A stretch of 62,410 bases of DNA from Desulfosudis sp034189195 (GTDB lineage Bacteria; Desulfobacterota; Desulfobacteria; Desulfobacterales; Desulfosudaceae). The notes under the pieces were generated by a model, which worked only from the letters and a program-made list of their open reading frames with translations, was not told the origin of the DNA and did not search any database. Positions 43,100 through 50,277 of this stretch are shown one piece after another. A program made the position numbers and the translations under genes. The stretch spans positions 1 to 62,410 of the forward strand of contig JAXHVI010000115.1 in assembly GCA_034189195.1 (NCBI GenBank). Direction: 5' to 3'. Within the stretch, counting starts at the first letter, position 1. Every line of letters starts with the position of its first letter.

Positions 43100-44383
43100 A
43101 TGAACCAGACCCGGTCAAAAGCACTTTTCAAAGAGGCGGCAGCCCTTATCCCCGGCGGCGTGAACAGCCCGGTGCGGGCGGGAAAGGCCGTCGGAACCAC
43201 GCCTCTTTTTATCGACCGCGCCCAGGGCGCGGAAATTGTGGACGCGGACGGCAACGTCTATATCGACTATATCGGATCATGGGGCCCCATGATTCTGGGT
43301 CACCGTCATCCAGCGGTAATGGAGGCCATTGAGACGGTCTTAAAAAGAGGCTTGAGTTTCGGTGCCTCCACCGACCTGGAGGCCCGGCTGGCCCGGATGG
43401 TGGCAGACGCCGTGCCCTCCATTGAAATGGTGCGCATGGTCAACTCCGGCACCGAGGCCACCATGAGCGCCATTCGCCTGGCCCGTGGCATCACCGGCCG
43501 GGACGGGCTGGTCAAGTTTGACGGCTGTTATCACGGCCATGCCGACATGCTGCTGGTGGATGCCGGTTCTGGCGTGGCCACCCAGGCCATTCCCGGCAGC
43601 CCGGGGGTGCCGGCCGACGTGGTGCGCCACACCATCTCCCTGCCGTATAATGATTCGGCGGCCCTGAAGGCGTGCCTGGAGCGCCAGGGCGGGCAGATCG
43701 CCTGCGTGATCGTGGAGCCGGTGGCCGGTAACATGGGCATGGTGGAACCTGATCCTGAATTTCTTTCCACCCTGCGAAAGGAGACGGAAAAACAGGGATG
43801 CCTGCTGATCTTTGACGAGGTGATGAGCGGGTTCCGGGCGGCCTATGGCGGGGCCCAGGCCCGTTACAACATCACGCCGGACATCACCTGCCTGGGCAAG
43901 GTCATCGGCGGGGGCATGCCGGTGGGGGCCTACGGCGGCAGCCGGGAGATCATGCAGCACATCGCGCCCGAAGGCAATATCTACCAGGCCGGCACCCTGT
44001 CCGGCAATCCCGTGGCCATGGCCGCGGGTATTGCCACGCTGTCGGAGCTGAAGAAGCCCGGGGTCTATGACGCGCTGGAGAGCAGGACCCGGCGCCTGGC
44101 CGACGGGCTGGCCCGGGTGGCGGCCGATGCCGATGTACCGGTGCAGGCCCGGGCTGTGGGCGCCATGCTGGGGCTTTTTTTCACCGACCGGCCGGTGACC
44201 GATTTTGCCTCGGCAAAGACCAGCGACCTTTCCCGGTTTGCCGCCTATTACCGGGCCATGCTGGAAAAGGGCATCTTCCTCGCTCCTTCCCAGTTCGAGG
44301 CGATTTTTGTTTCCACGGCCCACACCGACGATCATATCGACAGGACCGTGAATGCGGCAAAGGCGGTGTTCGCGGATTTGTGA
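43100..44383 (+). CDS. hemL: glutamate-1-semialdehyde 2,1-aminomutase
   Basis: 427 residues. PGGVNSPVRA at the N-terminus, the PLP region NSGTEATMSAIRLAR and the Schiff-base Lys267 in CLGKVIGGGMPVGA are standard for HemL. It makes 5-aminolaevulinate from glutamate-1-semialdehyde for tetrapyrrole (haem, sirohaem, corrinoid) synthesis. ATG 43100 is preferred over 43079 because AAGGAAGAG lies between them. It stands alone. Confidence 0.95.
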   Translation: MNQTRSKALFKEAAALIPGGVNSPVRAGKAVGTTPLFIDRAQGAEIVDADGNVYIDYIGSWGPMILGHRHPAVMEAIETVLKRGLSFGASTDLEARLARMVADAVPSIEMVRMVNSGTEATMSAIRLARGITGRDGLVKFDGCYHGHADMLLVDAGSGVATQAIPGSPGVPADVVRHTISLPYNDSAALKACLERQGGQIACVIVEPVAGNMGMVEPDPEFLSTLRKETEKQGCLLIFDEVMSGFRAAYGGAQARYNITPDITCLGKVIGGGMPVGAYGGSREIMQHIAPEGNIYQAGTLSGNPVAMAAGIATLSELKKPGVYDALESRTRRLADGLARVAADADVPVQARAVGAMLGLFFTDRPVTDFASAKTSDLSRFAAYYRAMLEKGIFLAPSQFEAIFVSTAHTDDHIDRTVNAAKAVFADL

Positions 44384-44425
44384 TCGGTGCGGAGACTGAT
44401 TTTTGAGCGTTTCTGCTGAAAAGAC

Positions 44426-46051
44426 CTATTTGTTTTCCGTGAGGAACCGGTCCGTCATAGCCAGCAGATCCTGCATCTTGAAGGGTTTGGTGATGTAATC
44501 GTTCATGCCGGCCCCAAGGCAGCGGTCCCGGGTCTCGGGCACCACGTCTGCGGTGATGGCGATGATGGGAATGGCGTTGTCGGTTTCCCGTATTTTCTTT
44601 GTTGCTTCGTAGCCGTCCATCACCGGCATCAGGCAGTCCATGAAAACCAGGTCATAGGGTTTCCGCGTGCACGCGGCCACGGCCTGCTCCCCGTTTTCCA
44701 CCACATCACAGCGGATTTTATGCCGGGTCAGCATGGTCACCAGCACCTTCCGGTTGACCGGGTTGTCATCCACCACCAGGGCGTGGCCCTTATATATCGG
44801 CCCCTCCTCCGGCCGGGGCGCGGAAAGCCGGGTGTCGCCCGGCACACCGGGGATATTCTCAACCGTCTGGTTCCGAATGCTGGTCAATGCGTTGTAAAGA
44901 TGAACCTGCCGGACCGGCTTGGTCAGGTAGGCATGATAGCCGTACTGCCTCAGAAAGGTTGCGTCTCCGCACCTCTCCCCGGGGATCAGGCAGAGCAGGG
45001 GAACGGTGGCGGCGCATGCCTCCTGCCGAATGGCCGTGGCAATGGTTTTGTACTTATGCGGGTTGCCGCGCAAAAAATCGGTGATCACCGCGTCAAAGGG
45101 CAGGGCCCGGGCCGATGTCTCCAGCCACTGTATCGCGTCTTTCCGGTTGTCGCAGTGTTTGCATATTCCTCCCCACCGGTGAATATACCAGTCCAGAACC
45201 CTGTGGCCGGTGGGGTCATCCCCCACCACCAGGCACCGCATGCCCTGAAGGCCGTCCGTGGCGGAAAAAAGAGGGACGGCCATGGAAACGGGGGTGTCAA
45301 ACCGGCAGGTGAATCGAAGGGAGTTGCCGCTGTTCCGGCCGCTTGTCACCGTAATATCTCCGCCCATCAGGCCTGCCAGATGGCGGGAGATGGCCAGGCC
45401 CAGGTTGCCGGTGTGCCGGGCCGCGGCGCCATCGGCCCGATCCGAAACCGGGGAAGGGGTCTTCTGTGTTTTTGCCGGTGCTGTTCCGGTGTAAGAGATT
45501 TCAAATTCGATCACCGTAGCGTCGTCCGGTGTGGGGCGTTTTTTTACGACAAAAACAATCTCGCCGGATTCGGTAAGTTTGAGGACGGTGGTGCCCAGGT
45601 TGAGCAGCACCTGACGCAGCCGGGCCGGGTCTCCCACGATCTGTTTTGGTACGGGGGTGTCGATCAGCACCGCCACTTCCAGTGGCTTTTGCTGTACCCC
45701 GGCGGCCACCAGGTCGGCGGTTCCTTCCACTGTGTCGTACAGGTCAAATGGGACGGACGCAAGCTCGACGGCGCCGGACGCGATGTTCGAAAAATCCAGA
45801 ACGTCGTTGATCAGGGTCAGGACGGCGTCCGTGGAAAATCGAATGGACCGGATGTGGTCGCGCTGCTGTTCATCCAGGCGGGTCGCCTCCAGCAGCCCGA
45901 CAATTTTCAGAATACCGGTGAGGGATGCCCGAATCTCATGGCCGATGTCGGCTGAAAACATCAGATCCTGATCTGTTGGCCCTTTGTCGCAAAAATCAAC
46001 CAACGTATCCTCAAGGGCCTGGGGGCTGGATATGGAGCCGTTTCCCTTCAT
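44426..46051 (-). CDS. hybrid histidine kinase with degenerate ATPase domain and two receivers
   Basis: 541 residues from the ATG at 46051 (AAGGA 9 nt upstream, 4-nt overlap with the methyltransferase). The H-box FSADIGHEIRASLTG has His38. In the ATPase domain the N-box reads QVLLNLGTTVLKLTE, lacking the Mg-binding Asn, and the G1 DxGxG is replaced by SYTGTAP, though GNLGLAISRHLAGLMGG remains. Receiver 1 (about 290-410) is degenerate; receiver 2 is intact with Asp472 in FMDCLMPVMDG. It may be a phosphotransfer or pseudokinase regulator. Confidence 0.85.
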   Translation of the reverse strand: MKGNGSISSPQALEDTLVDFCDKGPTDQDLMFSADIGHEIRASLTGILKIVGLLEATRLDEQQRDHIRSIRFSTDAVLTLINDVLDFSNIASGAVELASVPFDLYDTVEGTADLVAAGVQQKPLEVAVLIDTPVPKQIVGDPARLRQVLLNLGTTVLKLTESGEIVFVVKKRPTPDDATVIEFEISYTGTAPAKTQKTPSPVSDRADGAAARHTGNLGLAISRHLAGLMGGDITVTSGRNSGNSLRFTCRFDTPVSMAVPLFSATDGLQGMRCLVVGDDPTGHRVLDWYIHRWGGICKHCDNRKDAIQWLETSARALPFDAVITDFLRGNPHKYKTIATAIRQEACAATVPLLCLIPGERCGDATFLRQYGYHAYLTKPVRQVHLYNALTSIRNQTVENIPGVPGDTRLSAPRPEEGPIYKGHALVVDDNPVNRKVLVTMLTRHKIRCDVVENGEQAVAACTRKPYDLVFMDCLMPVMDGYEATKKIRETDNAIPIIAITADVVPETRDRCLGAGMNDYITKPFKMQDLLAMTDRFLTENK

Positions 46052-47052
46052 TCCGGGGTGTCCTTCTTTCGGGCCACCAGCACCTCCACCGGCAGAAAAG
46101 GCGAGGTGCCGGGATAAATACGGACCTGCTCCATACCAGCGGGCCGAAGAAATTCCATCCACTCCTCTGCCGCCACATTGGCCCAGAACCCCAGATTGTT
46201 CATCCGGCTGGCGATCCTTGCAAACCGGGCCTGCCAGGGCCAGAAGTCCGACAGCACGGGAACGGCCAGGGGCGTGTCGAACAGGACGCGGATTTTTCCC
46301 AGCAGGGTTCCGGCCCGGTGAAAGTCCAGCCGGTCGCTGATGGTGGATGCGATGAAGTAACCGCCGGGTTTAATGGTCCGTGCGATTTCCCGGAGAATAT
46401 AGGGCTGTTCGGATCGGGCGCAGTAGTTGCCGGTCAGGGCAAAGATCACCAGCTCCTGGCTGGCCGTGGCAAGCGGAATCCGCTTGCGAAAATCCCACCG
46501 TCGCACCGCCAGCATCTCTTCTGTTGCCAGCCCCCCCGCGATCATCTGTTTTACGGTGTCCTGCAGCAGGACCAGATTGTGCTCGGCAAACTCGGTGACC
46601 AGAATGCGTGCCCCCGGTTTTTTTAAGCGGAAGTATTTCATGTCCACTTCCCGGTAGGTGCCCTGAATTTTGGGCGGCGCCGTGGATTCCCAGATGCCGG
46701 CGGCCAGTCCCACCTTGAGCAGGTCCCGGCCGCAGCCCGCGGAAAGAATGGTGATTTTCGGATCAGGAGCGCAAACCAGATCCCGAATGGTTTTTTCAAT
46801 ATAGCCCCAGAAGCCGCCCCGTTTTCTGCCTTCGTACCACTCGTAGCGGAACAGGTCCAGGTACATGGGGCTTTTTTTTAACCGCCGGGTCCTGGACAGG
46901 TAGGCATGCCAGAAGGCGGTCTCGATCTCAGCGGCCACCGGGTCCTGGGGCGGACAGACAGGAAACAGATGGCATTGTTCCGAATAGACTTTTTCCGGAA
47001 TAAAGCCGTTTTCGTCGGCATGGGCTTCCATCTGGTCCCAGGTCATGGTCAT
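46048..47052 (-). CDS. SAM-dependent methyltransferase-like protein
   Basis: 334 residues. Motif I ILSAGCGRDLLKVGL lies near residue 105, with the acidic motif REVDMKYF and the post-I VRRWDFRKRIPLA further on. TIKPGGYFIASTISDRLDF matches the motif III strand of class I methyltransferases. The gene shares 4 nt with the degenerate kinase and has its own promoter at 47167-47195. Substrate unknown; the kinase link suggests a signalling unit. Confidence 0.7.
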   Translation of the reverse strand: MTMTWDQMEAHADENGFIPEKVYSEQCHLFPVCPPQDPVAAEIETAFWHAYLSRTRRLKKSPMYLDLFRYEWYEGRKRGGFWGYIEKTIRDLVCAPDPKITILSAGCGRDLLKVGLAAGIWESTAPPKIQGTYREVDMKYFRLKKPGARILVTEFAEHNLVLLQDTVKQMIAGGLATEEMLAVRRWDFRKRIPLATASQELVIFALTGNYCARSEQPYILREIARTIKPGGYFIASTISDRLDFHRAGTLLGKIRVLFDTPLAVPVLSDFWPWQARFARIASRMNNLGFWANVAAEEWMEFLRPAGMEQVRIYPGTSPFLPVEVLVARKKDTPE

Positions 47053-47166
47053 GATTGTTTCCCCCTGTGATGTCTGTTTTGTGGCCTGCTTTTTTACGAT
47101 TGCCGCTGCTGCTATGAACGCCTGGCACGAAACGGTCTTTCGTGTTTAGTGACCATTTTTTTTACT

Positions 47167-47195
47167 GTGATAACAGAATATTGGAACCATGTCAA
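47167..47195 (-). promoter_or_regulatory. promoter for the methyltransferase-kinase operon
   Basis: On the minus strand TTGACA (47195-47190), a 17-nt spacer and TATCAC (47172-47167). The -35 is a perfect match. It is divergent from the tetR promoter at 47224. Confidence 0.55.
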
Positions 47196-47223
47196 ATTTT
47201 TTTGGCAAAAAAAGAAAAATCCC

Positions 47224-47253
47224 TTGACAGGGACCGGCTCACAGGTCTATCGT
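47224..47253 (+). promoter_or_regulatory. promoter for tetR and the acyl-CoA operon
   Basis: TTGACA (47224-47229), an 18-nt spacer and TATCGT (47248-47253). The -10 overlaps the left end of the palindrome at 47247-47280, as expected of a repressible promoter. Confidence 0.55.
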
Positions 47254-47280
47254 TTCTCCATCAATTGATGGAAGCGATAG
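47247..47280. promoter_or_regulatory. palindromic operator, probably for the TetR regulator
   Basis: CTATCG (47247-47252) and CGATAG (47275-47280) bracket a perfect 14-bp palindrome CCATCAATTGATGG (47258-47271). It overlaps the -10 box and lies ~90 nt before tetR, typical of autorepression by a TetR dimer. Confidence 0.6.
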
Positions 47281-47370
47281 CTTGAATTTTCCTTTCAGAC
47301 TCACATTGTTCCTACGGGCCGCGAAAATCACACTGCGGAGCCGGTACATCCGGTATATTAAGGAACCATC

Positions 47371-48003
47371 ATGACCCCCCTTGAGAAAGCCCGGTCCAAC
47401 CCAGACTCCATGAAGGCCAGAATATTCGCGTCGGCCCAGAAGCTGTTTGCGGAATATGGATACGATGGCACCACCACCCGCATGATCGCCAAAGATGTGG
47501 GCATCGATATTTCAACGCTGTATTACCACTGGGGGGAGAAAAAAGAACTCTACCTGGCGGTGCTGGAGCATTTCAAAAGAGAGATCGGCGCCAAGCTCAA
47601 GGAGATTGAGGCCATGGTGCGCGGCAAGTCTCTTGAAACCCGTCTGGACGTGGCCATTGACGAGATGTGCGATCATCTTTTTGACCGCATTGATGTGACC
47701 CGCCTGATTCTTTTCAGTTCCTTTATCAAGTCCAGGGACACAGACGACCTGGGTGCGGCCATTTCCGATCATATCTCCAACATCGCCGTTGCCATGGGCC
47801 TGGCCATGGACAAGCGCAGCATCACACCCGAGGCCAAGGCCCGGGTCATGGCCATGGTGCTTTCCCTGTTCAGCTTTATTTCCGGCGAAATTTTTTTACG
47901 CCCGATTTTAAACATCGACGCCCCGGAATATATCCGGACCGTCAAGGAGACTTTGAAATTTATTCTGATCCCCGCGTTCACCAGGGAGGAAAAACGGCAT
48001 TGA
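47371..48003 (+). CDS. TetR/AcrR family transcriptional regulator
   Basis: 210 residues. The N-terminal HTH covers about 15-60 (IFASAQKLFAEYGYDGTTTR, then VGIDISTLYYHWGEKKELY). The C-terminal ligand domain is helical and resembles acyl-CoA-responsive family members only in length. It precedes the hydratase-SDR-SCP2 gene by 76 nt in the same direction, so it probably represses the downstream acyl-CoA genes and itself through the operator at 47247-47280. Confidence 0.88.
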   Translation: MTPLEKARSNPDSMKARIFASAQKLFAEYGYDGTTTRMIAKDVGIDISTLYYHWGEKKELYLAVLEHFKREIGAKLKEIEAMVRGKSLETRLDVAIDEMCDHLFDRIDVTRLILFSSFIKSRDTDDLGAAISDHISNIAVAMGLAMDKRSITPEAKARVMAMVLSLFSFISGEIFLRPILNIDAPEYIRTVKETLKFILIPAFTREEKRH

Positions 48004-48079
48004 ACGGTCCGCTGGTATGGACCGGATTCAATAAAAAGCAATGACGGACGTTCACTCAAAACACTAAAGGAGGTCGATC

Positions 48080-50212
48080 ATGGCGTTAAATCCAAAGGCC
48101 GTCGGAATGGAGTTGGAGCCGGTGGTCAGGGAGTACACGTGGAAGGACGTGGTTTTGTACGCCCTGGGCGTGGGGGCCGGGTTTTCGGACCTGGACTACT
48201 GTTATGAAAAAAACCTGAAGGTCATTCCCAGCTTTTCCATTGCCGCGATTTTCGATTTTCTCATTCAGCTGGGCATTAAATCGGAGTTGAATCTGGCAGG
48301 CCTGCTGCATGCCGAGCAGGAGCTGATCTTTCACAACCCCATTCCCGTCAACGGCAAGCTGACCACAAAGGGCCGCATCGCCAACATGTACGATAAGGGG
48401 CCCAAGGGCGCCATCATCGTGGGTGAAAGCGACACTTTTGCCGAGGACGGAACCAAACTTTTTACCAGCATCATCACCCTGTTTGCCCGGTTTGACGGCG
48501 GGTTCGGCGGGCCGGATGCCCCCAAGAACCCAACTGTCATGCCCGACCGTGCCCCGGACCTGGAGGTGGAGGATTGTCCGTCACCCAACCAGCCCCTTTT
48601 GTACCGGCTCTCCGGAGACGTGAACCCCCTTCACGTGGACGCCGATTTTGCCAAGATGGCCGGTTTTCAGCAGCCCATCATGCATGGCCTGTGCACCCAC
48701 GGCTATGCCTGCCGGCTGCTCATCGGCAGCCTGATTCCGGGCCAGCCGGAAAAGGCCCGCCGCATGGCATGCCGGTTCACCCGCCCCCTGATCCCCGGCG
48801 ATCCCATCAAGCTCCAGGTATGGAAAGAGGGCGACGGCAAGGCGTTCTGGCGCGTGGTCAATCCCAAAACAGGGGATATTGTCATTGACCTGGGCGTGTT
48901 CGAATATGGTGACATTCCGAAAGATGAAATCCGGTTTGACGACCGCGTTGCCATCATTACCGGCGCCGGCGGCGGCCTGGGACGGACATATGCCCTGGAA
49001 CTGGCCAAGCGCGGCGCCAAAGTGGTTGTCAACGATCTGGGCGGTGCCCGCGACGGGTCAGGCAAAGGATCCTCCTCCGCAGCCGACAAGGTAGTGGAAG
49101 AGATCAGGAAAGCCGGTGGCGAGGCGGTGGCCAATTATGACAACGTGGCCACGGCCAAAGGCGGTGAAAACATCGTGAAATCGGCCGTAAAAGCGTTCGG
49201 CAAGGTCGATATTCTCATCAATAACGCCGGTATCCTGCGGGACAAGAGTTTTCTCAAGATGGAACCGGAAAACTGGGACGCGGTCATGGCCGTTCACCTT
49301 AATGGCGCGTATAATGTGACCCGCCCGGCGTTCAAGGTCATGAAGGAAAACGGTTACGGCCGTATTGTAATGACCACCTCGGCAGCCGGACTGTACGGCA
49401 ATTTCGGCCAGACCAACTACGCTTCCGCCAAAATGGGCCTGGTCGGGTTTATGAACACCCTCAAGCTGGAAGGGGAGAAGTACAATATCAAGGTCAATAC
49501 CATTGCGCCCATCGCGGCTTCCCGGCTGACCGAAGATATCATGCCTCCCGATATTTTCGCCAAAATGGCTCCCGAATATGTCAGCGCCATGACGCTTTAC
49601 CTGTGCAGCGACCGCTGCCCGGTAAACGGTAACATTTACAATGCCGGCATGGGCTTTTTCAACCGGGCCGCTGTTATCACCGGTCCCGGCGTTGTGCTGG
49701 CCGGCGGGGAAGATGGATTTCCGACAGCGGAAGCTATTCGCGACAACCTGCCGCGGATTTCTGCTTTAAAGAACGGCAAGCTGTATTACCAGCTGAACGA
49801 TCTGGTCGGTGACGTCATGACCGCCCTGGTGAACCCGCCTTCAGCCGACGCCGGCGACATTGCGCCCTCCCAAGTGGAGACCCAGGCAACAGCCGGATCG
49901 GTTAAGGACTATTTCGCTTCCATGTCCGACCATTTTGTCAAAGAGGCGGCCGCGGGTGTTGATGTTGTTTTTAATTTCCTGATTTCCGGTGGCGGCGGCG
50001 GTGAGTGGCATTGCATCATCAAGGACCAGACCTGCACGGTGAAAACCGGTGCAGCCGGTAAGGCCACCTGCACAATTAAAATGGCGGACGGCGATTTTCT
50101 TGACATGATGTCCGGCAGGCTGGCGCCCATGGCGGCCTATTCATCGGGCAAGCTGGTGATTGAAGGCGATGTCATGAAATCCCAGCTGATTGAAAAAGTG
50201 TTTAAAAAATAG
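48080..50212 (+). CDS. MFE-2-like fusion: MaoC hydratase 2 - SDR dehydrogenase - SCP2
   Basis: 710 residues. Residues 1-285 are a double hot-dog hydratase 2 with catalytic Asp180 and His185 in LSGDVNPLHVD. Residues ~286-590 are a short-chain dehydrogenase (TGAGGGLG 294-301, NNAG 381-384, Ser434, Tyr447, Lys451). Residues ~605-710 are an SCP2 lipid-binding domain. Peroxisomal MFE-2 (HSD17B4) has the same three domains in the order SDR-hydratase-SCP2, and the SDR part is closely similar by eye. It should hydrate trans-2-enoyl-CoA and oxidise the (3R)-hydroxyacyl-CoA. AAGGAGG precedes the ATG. Confidence 0.88.
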   Translation: MALNPKAVGMELEPVVREYTWKDVVLYALGVGAGFSDLDYCYEKNLKVIPSFSIAAIFDFLIQLGIKSELNLAGLLHAEQELIFHNPIPVNGKLTTKGRIANMYDKGPKGAIIVGESDTFAEDGTKLFTSIITLFARFDGGFGGPDAPKNPTVMPDRAPDLEVEDCPSPNQPLLYRLSGDVNPLHVDADFAKMAGFQQPIMHGLCTHGYACRLLIGSLIPGQPEKARRMACRFTRPLIPGDPIKLQVWKEGDGKAFWRVVNPKTGDIVIDLGVFEYGDIPKDEIRFDDRVAIITGAGGGLGRTYALELAKRGAKVVVNDLGGARDGSGKGSSSAADKVVEEIRKAGGEAVANYDNVATAKGGENIVKSAVKAFGKVDILINNAGILRDKSFLKMEPENWDAVMAVHLNGAYNVTRPAFKVMKENGYGRIVMTTSAAGLYGNFGQTNYASAKMGLVGFMNTLKLEGEKYNIKVNTIAPIAASRLTEDIMPPDIFAKMAPEYVSAMTLYLCSDRCPVNGNIYNAGMGFFNRAAVITGPGVVLAGGEDGFPTAEAIRDNLPRISALKNGKLYYQLNDLVGDVMTALVNPPSADAGDIAPSQVETQATAGSVKDYFASMSDHFVKEAAAGVDVVFNFLISGGGGGEWHCIIKDQTCTVKTGAAGKATCTIKMADGDFLDMMSGRLAPMAAYSSGKLVIEGDVMKSQLIEKVFKK

Positions 50213-50277
50213 CACCTGTCCCTGAAGAGAAATAAAATAATTACGACAACCGGAAACAAGATAAGGAGACATATAAA

